DNA of 64,000 bases from Clostridium hydrogenum. GTDB taxonomy: Bacteria; Bacillota; Clostridia; Clostridiales; Clostridiaceae. The translations under genes and the position numbers were made by a program. The stretch spans positions 690,016 to 754,015 of the forward strand of contig NZ_JAEACT010000002.1 of assembly GCF_021432385.1 (NCBI RefSeq), given 5' to 3'. Under the pieces are notes generated by a model, which was not told where the DNA came from, ran no database searches, and worked only from the letters and a program-made list of their open reading frames with translations. The number at the start of each line of letters is the position of its first letter. Position 1 is the stretch's first letter. Below, one piece after another: positions 47,950-57,708 of the stretch.

Positions 47950-48093
47950 GTTGGTTTGAAATAAAGTTTGAACAAAATATGGCGTTGAAGTGGCTTAAAT
48001 TCGTTGAGAATTGAAGTTGATTTTGTAATAAAGTTTGAGTAAAAGATTGCTGCTACCATTTTATTTGTATTTTATTTTTGGAATAAAGTTTGA
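47950..48093 (+). mobile_element. Candidate left end of a Tn7-like element
   Basis: Starting at 47950 the sequence TGTTGGTTTGAAATAAAGT matches the Tn7 left terminus at 13 of 19 positions as I remember it, including the terminal TGT and AATAAAGT at the same distance. The box AATAAAGTTTGA recurs at 47961, 48027 and 48082, like the three spaced TnsB-binding sites of the Tn7 left end. The third box overlaps the 3' end of the small gene at 48072. The five bases TCTCA precede the element. Confidence 0.55.
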
Positions 48094-48338
48094 GCATTTT
48101 TAATTCCTTCAACTATTTCAATTGTTTTTTTACTAAAATCTTGTAATGATACATTCTTGTCTAACATTATTTCCTTAGGTTCTACAGTTTCTCTTATACC
48201 AATATAATAATATTGCAAACTTAATCCTAATGGCATTTCAATAACGCTAAAATTTATACCTTCTAATATAAAAGTATATCCACCATAAGGCGTCTCTTTA
48301 GCTTTAGATTTTAAAAATAATTCTAATTCTTTATTCAT
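48072..48338 (-). CDS. Small hypothetical protein at the island edge
   Basis: About 88 residues from the ATG at 48338 (GGAGAG ten bases upstream; an ATG six codons earlier is possible). Acidic, soluble, probably alpha/beta with a helical C-terminus. I do not recognise a family. Its last codons coincide with the third AATAAAGTTTGA box of the proposed transposon end, so the C-terminus may derive from transposon end DNA. It is the gene closest to that end and follows the restriction-modification genes by about 140 bp. Confidence 0.55.
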   Translation of the reverse strand: MNKELELFLKSKAKETPYGGYTFILEGINFSVIEMPLGLSLQYYYIGIRETVEPKEIMLDKNVSLQDFSKKTIEIVEGIKNAQTLFQK

Positions 48339-48478
48339 ATTTACATCACTCTCCATACTTTTAATAGTTGTTCATGTATATATAAAAAAATATAAAATTT
48401 GCTGAAAATAGTAATACCTTTTTCATCTGAGAAGCTTTATTTTTTTAATTTTAAATAAATGAATTATTTCCATATACC

Positions 48479-49624
48479 TCATCTATTATCTTCTTCAATT
48501 AAATGCTTAGTAAAAGGTAACGCTTTGACATACTTTCTCATAAATTTCGTATCTAATACAAAAACTTCTTTTTCCTTTTTATCTATTTGAATAATTCTTT
48601 TCTTAAAATCTCCTTTCTCTTTTATTGTTGGCAACTTAATTTTCATAAAATTTAATTTATCACAACAATTTCTTCCATAACCAAACCTAAACGCTTCCAT
48701 ATTTATAATTACTGCAATAAACTCCAAAACAAACTTATCACAATCATCAAATAATGCTTTAAGTGCTTTTACTCTTGTTGCAATATAAAAATCTGATGGT
48801 TGAATTGTTGCGAAAAAATTTCCTCTATCTGCTAAACTTAGAGTTCTTTCACACGAAAACAAATTTCTTCTTTTAATTTCCTTTGTTGTTATACAAACTC
48901 CATTATTACTTTTACTATGACTTACTACATTATATTCACCTTGTTCTAAAGCAGACATTGTTAGATCATCACCTGTATAAATTTCAAATAAATCATCAAT
49001 ACGATATTCCTTCCAATTATCTAAATTAATGTTTAGTTTCTCCTTTTGAAATTCATAGATTCCTCCATAATTTGATTCAAATTCTTTAGCATTAATATTA
49101 TCTAAATACCAACAAGTTTGTTCAAACTCTTCACTGATAAAATAGTCTGGTATATCTGCAATTACAGTTTCAGGTTTCGGAATCTTACTTTTCTTTACAT
49201 AGTCAGGAATCATGTCTAATGATGGAATCTTCATATCTTCAAGTGTAGAATTAGCCTGCCTACCAAATCCATATTTAAACTTATTTTTTTTTATACACAT
49301 ACAATAAAATAACATAGTTTCATCACTCATTAATATTTTTGGTTTTAAAACTCTCATATGAAACGATGTATAATATTCATTTTTTTGTAAAAAAGCCTCA
49401 AGTATACTACTACCGCTTAATGCTACAGAAATAGTATTAGGTGGATGTGGGGCATTCCCTTCAATTCTTTTTATTTTCTCATTATTTATACCATTATTTT
49501 TATTTGTTCTTGAAACAAAATTTATACCATTAACATCTTTCTCCTGCCTTGAAAAAACTAGATCTTTTCCATTTATAACTTCAAATATTTCGGTGATTGG
49601 CACTGTTTTTATTGATTTTCCCAT
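48479..49624 (-). CDS. Type I/BcgI-like restriction-modification specificity subunit
   Basis: A 381-residue protein with two target-recognition half-domains of the HsdS kind. The first runs to about residue 195 (ITEIFEVINGKD...FGRQANSTLEDMKIPS). The second starts near residue 205 (WKEYRIDDLFEIYTGDDL...YGRNCCDKLNFMKIKLPT). The internal repeat of a GFGRQ/GYGRN-type and KIPS/KLPT-type segment shows the duplication. Each half would read one part of a bipartite DNA site. Its ATG directly follows the stop of the methyltransferase-nuclease gene, so the two are coupled, as in BcgI-type systems. Confidence 0.83.
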   Translation of the reverse strand: MGKSIKTVPITEIFEVINGKDLVFSRQEKDVNGINFVSRTNKNNGINNEKIKRIEGNAPHPPNTISVALSGSSILEAFLQKNEYYTSFHMRVLKPKILMSDETMLFYCMCIKKNKFKYGFGRQANSTLEDMKIPSLDMIPDYVKKSKIPKPETVIADIPDYFISEEFEQTCWYLDNINAKEFESNYGGIYEFQKEKLNINLDNWKEYRIDDLFEIYTGDDLTMSALEQGEYNVVSHSKSNNGVCITTKEIKRRNLFSCERTLSLADRGNFFATIQPSDFYIATRVKALKALFDDCDKFVLEFIAVIINMEAFRFGYGRNCCDKLNFMKIKLPTIKEKGDFKKRIIQIDKKEKEVFVLDTKFMRKYVKALPFTKHLIEEDNR

Positions 49625-51958
49625 TTAGTCACCAAACTTTCCGTTTACTTTTTGATCCTGCTGATATTGAAATAAAGCAAACTTTTTTAATTGTTGTACA
49701 AATATATCCGAATCTTTCAATAAATTTGTATAATCCGTTTCTATATATGCTTCTGTACACCACTCACCTGTAACATCAAAGTTTTTCTTTATTAAATATT
49801 TTGTATCATCTGGATATTGTTTACCTTCCAATTGTTCAATCCAAATTTGATGAATGCCTTTTCCAATGTTAGCAATCCTATACGGTTTTTCTTTCTCTGA
49901 AATTAATACATCATTATTAATATTATCTTTGATTCTTTTTATTTCATTATCACTATATACTTTTCCAGACCAATTTCTATTAATATCAATTCTTCCGTTA
50001 TGTGGCACAACCTTAAATCCATCATCAATCCATCTTGCAAAAAAAACTTCATTATTTTTTGCATTTTTATGCTTTGTCCCTGCTCTAAAAACCATAATAC
50101 ATGTAGGATACTGAACATCAGAATCCTTAAATAAGTTTGTAGGCATAGACATAACAGCTAATAAAGTATGCTCATCTGTGATTTTTTTTCTTGCTTCTTT
50201 ACAACCTTTGGAATGCGCACATTTAAATGGAATAATAGCAATTCCAATACCATCATCATCTAAGTAACTCAACATAGAATATACAAAATCAAGTTCTTTT
50301 TTTCCACTTGCATCTTCTTGTTCATTTTCAGAATCTTCCCCATTATTTTGCTTCTTTTTACTTTTAGTTGTAGTTCCCTCTTTTATAGAATATGGAGGAT
50401 TAATCATTCCAACTATAGGTTTTATTTGTTTCATCGCTTCTGATAAAGATAAGGTATACGTGGTTTTTCCATCAATAACTGCAATTTCTTCATTATCTTT
50501 TGTTAATGAAGAACATGAATATAAATTTGATTTTCCATCGCCATGAAATTTCATATTTGCGTAAGCCAAAGTGAACATACTTGCTTCTTTTTCAATACCA
50601 TATAAACATTGTTCTCTAGCTTTTTTCTTTAATTCATCTTTAGTTAAAACCTTATCAGTTATTAAACCATTATCAATATTTTTCTTCATTCTATTAAGTC
50701 CAGCAATTAAAAATCCACCTGTTCCTGTACAAATATCTAAAATCTTATCTTTGTTTGGATTAAGAGGATGTCCTAAAAAATGTTCAGCAATATCACAAAA
50801 TAACTCAGTAATGTGGTGAGGTGTTAAAACAATACCTTTATCCCTTGCATCACCTTTTGAGTACTTCAAAAATTCAGTATAAAAAATCCCCATAATATCT
50901 ACATTATTTGAATACACTTCATCTATTAAAATAATATTTTTATATACCGATAAAACACATGTAGATACCATGTTTTGCCCAAAGCCTTCTGGAAAATACT
51001 TTACTATATTTTCTTGATTTCTTCCAATTAATGAATTTGGAAAAATTCTATTAAAAAATTCTTTTATTGTTTTTCTTTTAGCTAAAGGTATATTATCATG
51101 CAATTCATCCATTAAAGTATCCAATGATTTTTCGATGTCAATTATGGCATTTGCTCCTATACTATCCTCACCATTTATTGGTTTATCATTCTTGTTAAAC
51201 TTATACGATAACTTACAATACTTAAATAGCATTGACTCCTTATTCGTTAACGATAAGACAATTATAGAAATAAATCCTGCTCTGTCAACAGCCGTAATTT
51301 CATTTGCTCTTAAAAAATCATTACATGCCTTAGCATACTTTTTGAGTTCTTTAATAACTGACTCGTTGTCTTTGTTATTCCTCCCAAGAATATAATCTAC
51401 TCTTTCTTTATATTCATCAAAAGTTGAAAATGAATTTGTATAACCTCCATTCTCTATAACTTTAATATCTTCAATTTCCTTACCTTGTGGCCATAAAAAT
51501 GAGGTCAACTTAAAATTTTTCTTTGTTCTGCCAGAAGTAGCGATTACAATTACATTGTAATCATCTTTTATAAAAGATGCATAATGTAATGCTCCATCAA
51601 TTGCAAATTTATTAACATCCTTATCATCATACCCATTTTTATAATCTTCAATATCTTTATCCTTTTTGCTATGATCTGAAATCTTATCTTTACATTCGAC
51701 AACTAAGATAATATCACTATTAAGTTTTCTAATTACATAATCAGGTGTACCCATTCCTCCAGTCAAACTATCTTTCCTACTATCAAAGCATTTACTTGCA
51801 GTTGAAAAAGAATTTGTAAGATAATTTGCATAATCGTCACTAAGATCCCTATATGTACCCTTTTTAAAGACTATCAAATCATTTTTTAATACATCCAAAT
51901 CTGGATATTCTTTTTGTTTTAACAACTCTTCAAACCGTGTTTCGTTTTTACTTTCCAT
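49625..51958 (-). CDS. Fused nuclease-N6-adenine methyltransferase (BcgI-like restriction-modification)
   Basis: A 777-residue protein. The N-terminal domain (about 1-190) has a PD-(D/E)XK nuclease pattern: P72-D73, then E88-C-K90 (VVECKDK). A helical spacer leads to a type I-like M domain (about 360-700) with SAM motif DICTGTGG (408-415) and the adenine-methylation motif NPPY (520-523). Nuclease and methylase in one chain plus a separate specificity subunit is the architecture of type IIB BcgI enzymes, which cut on both sides of their site and protect host DNA by adenine methylation. No separate HsdR helicase gene is present. All key residues look intact. Confidence 0.82.
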   Translation of the reverse strand: MESKNETRFEELLKQKEYPDLDVLKNDLIVFKKGTYRDLSDDYANYLTNSFSTASKCFDSRKDSLTGGMGTPDYVIRKLNSDIILVVECKDKISDHSKKDKDIEDYKNGYDDKDVNKFAIDGALHYASFIKDDYNVIVIATSGRTKKNFKLTSFLWPQGKEIEDIKVIENGGYTNSFSTFDEYKERVDYILGRNNKDNESVIKELKKYAKACNDFLRANEITAVDRAGFISIIVLSLTNKESMLFKYCKLSYKFNKNDKPINGEDSIGANAIIDIEKSLDTLMDELHDNIPLAKRKTIKEFFNRIFPNSLIGRNQENIVKYFPEGFGQNMVSTCVLSVYKNIILIDEVYSNNVDIMGIFYTEFLKYSKGDARDKGIVLTPHHITELFCDIAEHFLGHPLNPNKDKILDICTGTGGFLIAGLNRMKKNIDNGLITDKVLTKDELKKKAREQCLYGIEKEASMFTLAYANMKFHGDGKSNLYSCSSLTKDNEEIAVIDGKTTYTLSLSEAMKQIKPIVGMINPPYSIKEGTTTKSKKKQNNGEDSENEQEDASGKKELDFVYSMLSYLDDDGIGIAIIPFKCAHSKGCKEARKKITDEHTLLAVMSMPTNLFKDSDVQYPTCIMVFRAGTKHKNAKNNEVFFARWIDDGFKVVPHNGRIDINRNWSGKVYSDNEIKRIKDNINNDVLISEKEKPYRIANIGKGIHQIWIEQLEGKQYPDDTKYLIKKNFDVTGEWCTEAYIETDYTNLLKDSDIFVQQLKKFALFQYQQDQKVNGKFGD

Positions 51959-52423
51959 ATTTAATCTCCCTGAAATTATAGTTTTTATATCATTTAATAT
52001 ATGGTTTATTATTAATTTTGAGCGCTAATCTAAATCAACTACTTTTTATTATTATGTAATATGTAAAATTAATACTTTTTAATGTCATTTTTCACCAATA
52101 GTAAATTTATTGTTTATAAAAAATATCTACTATTAATAAACAATCCCTAATATTTGTTTGCAACATAAATTAAATGATCAAATCATTTCTTAGAATAAGT
52201 GCTAAATCGTAATATATTCTCATATACATGATACCACAACTTTCTTTACATAATCATCTATTATTATTTTAAAATTCCTTTTATTCTTATTATTCTACAT
52301 TTTAAAGCACACCTTGAACCCTAATGAAATATAAATATTCTTTATATATCTTCCTTCTGCTTCATAAGACAATTTTTTTAACCATCTTAATATTCTTTTA
52401 GCCATTAGTATTTCCTTAAATAA

Positions 52424-52470
52424 AAAGACTAAGCGTTTCTAATTTAATTAAAATGCCTAGCTTTATATAT
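52424..52470 (-). terminator. Possible terminator in the island spacer
   Basis: Minus-strand stem AGCTAGGC with GCTTAGTCT (one bulge, G-U pair), followed by TTTTTATTT. Confidence 0.45.
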
Positions 52471-52627
52471 TCTATTACTATATTTTTAATTTTAAATTAA
52501 CTTTTTCAAAAATATTAATCTTCTAAAAAAAATAGAAACATTTTACTATTCTTTTTGATGCATGTACTAAAATCATAAAATATAAATATTTTACGATTTT
52601 CATTATGTTTTTCTATTCTACACAGAA

Positions 52628-52660
52628 AATGAAATAAAAAACACCGGTTTTCTATTTCAT
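52628..52660 (-). terminator. Terminator after the subtilisin-like gene
   Basis: Outer arms TGAAATA/TATTTCA and inner AAAAC-CGGT-GTTTT form one hairpin on the minus strand, followed by TTTTC, about 50 bp after the stop at 52713. Confidence 0.55.
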
Positions 52661-52712
52661 AAATTATTCTGCTCATTTATCTAATTTAATTGATACTTAA
52701 TTTTTTCTTTCA

Positions 52713-55100
52713 TCATCTATTAATAATCCTATTAGGTACATTATTTAATACAATATCCTCACACTGAAAGGAAGATAACAATAACTTACTAACTTCATTA
52801 TATACTGGTGCTTCTCCTTTAGGGTCTTTTATGGTAACTACAATAGCAAAATTAATTTTTTGCTTTTCACTTAAATTTCTCCAAGTAGGAAATATCTCCA
52901 AGTCAATATTTTTACTTCCCATTCTTCCTTGGGGACTACTAAATTTAACTTGCTTTATAGGCGACCACTTTAATTCTTTAGTCATACGTGTTTTTTCCCA
53001 CTTTTCTTCTGCTAAAGTATCTTTTGTACTACTTGCTTTAGATATAGTCTGATATGTTCCTTCTATCTCAGATCTCAATCTTAAATCTAAATTGCTTCTG
53101 CAATACTCACTACCTAAATTAGGGTTAAGATGCGGATCATAGGCTAAAGTAACTAATACTTCACCCCTAATTTTATTACCACTACACAATGAATCAGGAT
53201 AAGGAAAGTCAGTTACCTTAATCCAGTTTGCTCCTTCTGAAGCATTAACATTACCTTCAAATATTAACGTAATTTCATTTTCATTACCGTATAGAAAATC
53301 ATCTAATTTAGTTGGTATACCAAATCCATAATAATAATGATCTCTAATAGAATTTATTGTTTTGTTATTTATTGGATTTCTAGCACCATGAATTAACAAT
53401 GCTTTGGCAAGACAGTTGCTTAAATTATTAGGATAATCGTTGAAATATTCTGCTAATATTGCAGATACAAATGGTGTAGAAAAGCTTGTACCGTATTCTT
53501 TTATCATATTACCATTCTTATCTATTGATCTTATTGGAAATTCATCTGGATTACCACTATAATGTACTACATCTGGTTTTATTGTTAATCCAATTCCAGG
53601 TCCTTTTCTTGAATATGGTGTAACTACATTTTTATCAACTAGTGTAAATTCATTTGAATCAATTGCTACAGCTCCTACTGTTATACCTCGTACTGAATCC
53701 GCTGGTGAAGTGATTCTATCTGATTCATCTTCAAAAATATCCTGAATAGGCCACTCTGATCTCATATCACTATAATTTCCTGATGAAATCACAAAAATAA
53801 CATCATACATACTTTGTAATTCATCTATTGCTGCAGTAAAATCTGATATTATACCGCATATAGGTTCATCAACATTTAAAGACAAATTCCAAATCTTATA
53901 TTTGTCTGAGTAATCTTCAAGTGCATCAATTAAACTATTTATCAACTCATCTTCTCTTAGTATAGATTTTTTTTCATTAGGAATCACTACTACATCTAAA
54001 ACTTTTACACCACTTTCTATACATTTCTGTAAATTTGGATTTAGTATTCCACCATACACTAATGATCCTCCAATAAAATCCCCATGATAATTATCCTGAT
54101 CATCGCTATCTACAAATTCAACTCTCTCCGTTACCCATTTTTCTAAATACTTGTTGTCTTTTGATATTCCAGAATCAACCAATGCTATTTTGGGGTATTT
54201 AACATTATCTTTAGGCTCAATTATATCCACCCCAGATTGAACATTAAAATTTTTATTTGATGTACTTGTTAACCTATTTAATACCGAAATTTGCTCAACA
54301 CCTGGGAAATGGGCAATTTCTTGCAAAGGAGTATTTGCATTATATGGAATTAGATATGTATTTAAATGACCAGATAAATTTAATTTAGATATGGTACTTC
54401 TCTTAATACCTGCTTCACTAAATTTTTTAATAAAACTAGCCATTATCTTATTATCAATATCAGAATCATCGTAATTAAAAAATCTTACTTTTATTTTCCC
54501 ATCATTTTTAGCTATACTAAGTTGTCTTTCTCCAACAGATTTTAATATATCTTCATCTGAATAGGCATAAAAGTTTTTTATGGATGTAAGCTCATGAATT
54601 AAGTTATATTCTCGTTCAAACTTTGATTTAATTGCTAAATGAAGTTGTCCATCTCGTCCCGTTTTGTAATATGTCCACTCATCTATGTTGTTTGGAACTA
54701 ATGGTATTACTTCTTCTATTATCTCTATTAATGATTCTAAACCATACTCACTAATTCCTGCAACTAACTTTCCAAGTTCCTGGACGGAAATTATATTACT
54801 GTCAATTTCACTCAAAATTGTTACTGGCCTATGTGACTTTGCAATCATTTTATCATGCATTTTAATCGTCATTGGTATTGGAAAGTTTTTACTGTTAGTA
54901 ATGATTTTTGATTTAACCGAAATTTCATTATTAAGTAAATCCACTGCGCTTTTTAGTAATAAATTTAAGTGTCTAACTATAGCCTTTTTTTCGGTTAATC
55001 TCCATCTCGATGGTCCTGGAATTTGTGATGGTACCCTACCACTCATTTTATCCTTAGAACGGAAAAGAACCTTTTTGGCAAAATAATTTTCATTACTCAT
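52713..55100 (-). CDS. Subtilisin-like serine protease, IetS-type component
   Basis: A 795-residue intracellular protease (no signal peptide). An N-terminal region of about 290 residues precedes the S8 catalytic domain with all triad residues: D309 (IALVDSGIS), H339 (YHGDFIGG) and S539 (YGTSFSTPFV), plus the oxyanion asparagine N442 (SSGN). A C-terminal beta-rich region (about 615-795) follows. Its start overlaps the AAA ATPase gene by eight bases. The pair matches IetA/IetS, first described as a plasmid-stability module and later reported as an anti-phage system. I infer that the ATPase controls protease activity during infection. Confidence 0.82.
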   Translation of the reverse strand: MSNENYFAKKVLFRSKDKMSGRVPSQIPGPSRWRLTEKKAIVRHLNLLLKSAVDLLNNEISVKSKIITNSKNFPIPMTIKMHDKMIAKSHRPVTILSEIDSNIISVQELGKLVAGISEYGLESLIEIIEEVIPLVPNNIDEWTYYKTGRDGQLHLAIKSKFEREYNLIHELTSIKNFYAYSDEDILKSVGERQLSIAKNDGKIKVRFFNYDDSDIDNKIMASFIKKFSEAGIKRSTISKLNLSGHLNTYLIPYNANTPLQEIAHFPGVEQISVLNRLTSTSNKNFNVQSGVDIIEPKDNVKYPKIALVDSGISKDNKYLEKWVTERVEFVDSDDQDNYHGDFIGGSLVYGGILNPNLQKCIESGVKVLDVVVIPNEKKSILREDELINSLIDALEDYSDKYKIWNLSLNVDEPICGIISDFTAAIDELQSMYDVIFVISSGNYSDMRSEWPIQDIFEDESDRITSPADSVRGITVGAVAIDSNEFTLVDKNVVTPYSRKGPGIGLTIKPDVVHYSGNPDEFPIRSIDKNGNMIKEYGTSFSTPFVSAILAEYFNDYPNNLSNCLAKALLIHGARNPINNKTINSIRDHYYYGFGIPTKLDDFLYGNENEITLIFEGNVNASEGANWIKVTDFPYPDSLCSGNKIRGEVLVTLAYDPHLNPNLGSEYCRSNLDLRLRSEIEGTYQTISKASSTKDTLAEEKWEKTRMTKELKWSPIKQVKFSSPQGRMGSKNIDLEIFPTWRNLSEKQKINFAIVVTIKDPKGEAPVYNEVSKLLLSSFQCEDIVLNNVPNRIINR

Positions 55101-56259
55101 TTAATTCATTCTCCTTTTCTATCTTATTTCTATATTTTTTTATTGTATTATGATGACATTTTAAAATTTGACCTAACAGTCTATCGCTTATATCTGTTTT
55201 TTTGCTTAATAAAAGTCTTACTTTAATTTCTCTATCTTTATCTAATTCTCCAGTTAGTTTAGATACGAAATTTGTATAATTGAAATATTCATTCACAAAA
55301 TCTGACAATTGGATTTTGATACTATTAATAATGCTATTTCTTATTACTGCCTTAATTATATTATCAATATCAGCAAATGATTCACCTTCAAATAACACTG
55401 ATAAAAATTCAATCAGTTTTATATCCAAATTTATATGAAACTCTTCAAATTTATGCATTAAATATTTATATATTAATTCTTCATTAGGTTTTTTTATATT
55501 TATTCGTGTACTAAATCTTCTCCAAATAGCTTCATCTAATAATTTTTCATGATTAGTAGCCGCTATTATTATATTGTTACTATTTAAACTATCAATATTT
55601 TGTAGTAGTGAATTTACTACTCTTTTTAGTTCTCCAAGTTCATGAATATCATCCCTTTGCTTTGCAATAGCATCAAATTCATCTAAAAATAAAATACTTG
55701 GAGTATTTTCTATATATTTGAACAATAACCTTATATTTTTAGAAGTACTACCTAAATATGATGAAATAAGAGTATCTAATCTTGCTATAACTATTGGTAA
55801 TTGTAATCTTTTAGCTATTTTTAGAGCCGTTTCTGTTTTCCCACATCCTGGTGGACCATATAGTAACATAGAATATGAAATCTCAATATTATGAATCGCA
55901 AGTTTATCAATATTTTCATAACCTAATATAAAATCATTAACTTGTTTCTCCTGAATATCTGATAAAAAAATATTCTTATCATCTATTTGAGAAGGTAACA
56001 TAAAATCTGCAATTTCCAATTTTGATTCTTGATCAAACGGTATTTGCTTCATATTGCTTGATTCTATTTTTTTTATAGAATCATTTTCATTGCTTTGAGA
56101 ATTATATTTTAAAAGTATTTTTTGTAATCTATCATACCTTAATTTATCATTATCCTTTTCAAGCTTTTTGGATAACATTACCGAATAATTATAAACCTTC
56201 TCAGTATCACCCTTAATTCCATTTTCTATAATCTTTGTTATTTCAGAAAAGTACTTCAT
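55093..56259 (-). CDS. AAA+ ATPase, IetA-type component
   Basis: About 388 residues from the ATG at 56259 (AAAGG nine bases upstream; 17 codons shorter than the longest frame). An N-terminal helical region of about 90 residues is followed by an AAA domain with Walker A YGPPGCGKTE (134-143), Walker B ILFLDEFDAI and sensor region IIIAATNHEKLLDEAIWRRF. This ends in arginine-finger-like residues, then a C-terminal lid and a short DNA-binding-like tail (SDRLLGQILKCHHNTIKKYRNKI). Coupled to the subtilisin gene, it fits the IetA partner. The helix-turn-helix-like tail is worth noting and may allow self-regulation. Confidence 0.82.
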   Translation of the reverse strand: MKYFSEITKIIENGIKGDTEKVYNYSVMLSKKLEKDNDKLRYDRLQKILLKYNSQSNENDSIKKIESSNMKQIPFDQESKLEIADFMLPSQIDDKNIFLSDIQEKQVNDFILGYENIDKLAIHNIEISYSMLLYGPPGCGKTETALKIAKRLQLPIVIARLDTLISSYLGSTSKNIRLLFKYIENTPSILFLDEFDAIAKQRDDIHELGELKRVVNSLLQNIDSLNSNNIIIAATNHEKLLDEAIWRRFSTRINIKKPNEELIYKYLMHKFEEFHINLDIKLIEFLSVLFEGESFADIDNIIKAVIRNSIINSIKIQLSDFVNEYFNYTNFVSKLTGELDKDREIKVRLLLSKKTDISDRLLGQILKCHHNTIKKYRNKIEKENELNE

Positions 56260-56543
56260 GTTTTTCATCCTTTCATATTGAATTTTAACACTTATGTATC
56301 CAAAATTCAATATTTTTATCCATAGTTATGTTCTTTTTATCCAAAGAATCATTTTTTGTCCATTATGTGTATCTGTTTTATCCATTAAAAATTTTTATCA
56401 TTTTACAGTTCATTAATAAATTTGCATATCAATTATATATAACTGCAACTTATTCTATATTAGTATGCACAATATTTTTTCTTTTTTCAATAACAATTAA
56501 AGTCAATACATATATTAAAACAATGCATTCTTATTTAAAGCCC

Positions 56544-57602
56544 TTATATTAAACTTTTATAAAGTTGTTTTTCTATTCCATCAATACTTTTATTTATATG
56601 TTTTTTTCTATACACCATTATCTCCTTCATCTCAATACTTTTAATAATTTCATTACTCCACTTCCCACTTACATCAACTAATCCAATCAATAATTTACTA
56701 TATATATTATTCCAATTAACCTTACCATCCGCCTTCAATATCAACATCGACAAAGCCCTATTTTCTCTCTCAACATCAATCAAACTACACTCTCCTCCAT
56801 CCATCATAGTAACTTGTCCAATAGCATATTTTCTTCTAGTAACTCCATCACTAAGCCTAGCAAACTTTTTACCTCTTTTACCCTCTGGTAGCTTACCAAT
56901 AATTATATTAACTTTTTTTATATTATCTCTTTTTTCTAAAAGCTTCAGCACCTCAACAAACTCTGCTAATTCACCCTTCTCCTCAACCTTATCTATACTT
57001 GTGAACTCTAACCCTCTTACTAATTCTTCTCCACCAACATCTGCCGTTGTTCTTAAACTATCATCTTCTAAAACATATTTTTTAGTATTTTCATCCTCAG
57101 CTTTTCTTGTTATTCTAAGCCCCTTTTTCTTTTTATTTATCTGCGGCAACCTTTCATATTCATGCTCTATCAACGAGGTTTCAATTTCCTCAGAAGACTT
57201 CGTCGCTCCATCGCCCTCTGAGGTTATTTCTCTATTTGGATTAGAATTCTTGTTAACATATTTTCTTATCTTTGCTTGATTGCTACCCTGAGTTTCCTCC
57301 AAGCTTGGATGATATATGTTTATTTCCTCAACATTAATTTTCTTTTTCTTCAAAGCTAGTATTTCTAATATCTTAGTATAATTAGGCTTCTTTTCTACCC
57401 TTGCTTTTATATTAAAATTCTCCAATAAAAAATCAAATTTTAGTTCTCTAAGCTGCCACATATTTTGCCCTATCTTATTGAACATCTTTAAGGCATTAGT
57501 ATTTGTTAATAGCCATGCTAAGTGATTTATCTTATCGGACTTTAAAAGCTTTTGCTCATATTCATAAGAAACTTTACACCTTACATATAATAAAATACGC
57601 AT
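56544..57602 (-). pseudogene. tnsE: TnsE-like transposition protein lacking the N-terminal half
   Basis: The 352-residue frame ends in a domain (about 190-335) that matches the C-terminal part of Tn7 TnsE in order and spacing: ADVGGEEL, ELAEFVEVLKLL, IIGKLPEGKRG, ARLSDGVTRRKYAIGQV, LSMLIL and VSGKW. TnsE directs Tn7 to replicating DNA and mobile plasmids. Tn7 TnsE is about 540 residues; here the first roughly 180 residues are missing, and upstream the frame meets a stop 22 codons before the ATG. The binding site (GAGG two bases before ATG) is poor. tnsA, tnsB, tnsC and tnsD are absent, so this is probably a relic, though a shortened functional protein cannot be excluded. Confidence 0.7.
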
Positions 57603-57633
57603 ATCCTCAAAAATATTAAGGATACACGTATTT

Positions 57634-57708
57634 GTTTGAAATGAAGCTTGATTCTTTTCTAATTATTTATAATAAATTAAATGTACATTTGCGTTTAAGT
57701 TCTTTATT
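57634..57708. other. Candidate TnsB-like boxes between tnsE and rhuM
   Basis: GTTTGAAATGAAGCTTGA (57634-57651) matches the left-end box GTTTGAAATAAAGTTTGA at 16 of 18 positions in the same orientation. GTTTAAGTTCTTTATT (57693-57708) resembles a TnsB site in the opposite (right-end) orientation. Together they may mark a junction of two element ends. I could not identify a terminal TGT/ACA pair here. Confidence 0.35.

Larger units (their letters stand above)
51959..52712. other. Gene-free AT-rich spacer inside the island
   Basis: About 750 bp with no plausible coding frame. It holds two minus-strand hairpins (52424-52470 and 52628-52660) downstream of the subtilisin gene and a 9-bp inverted repeat (ATTGTTTAT/ATAAACAAT, about 52110-52147). 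A possible minus-strand promoter (TTGATT, 17 bases, TTAATA) lies before the restriction-modification operon. The composition is even more AT-rich than surrounding DNA. Confidence 0.5.

Noticed and set aside
48479..51958. Classical type I restriction-modification system
   Set aside because: No HsdR helicase-nuclease gene is present and the methylase subunit itself carries an N-terminal nuclease motif, which fits the BcgI-like type better.
56328..56552. Plus-strand 74-codon frame between ietA and tnsE genes
   Set aside because: Low-complexity hydrophobic translation, no binding site; the region is better explained as non-coding leader of the minus-strand ATPase gene.
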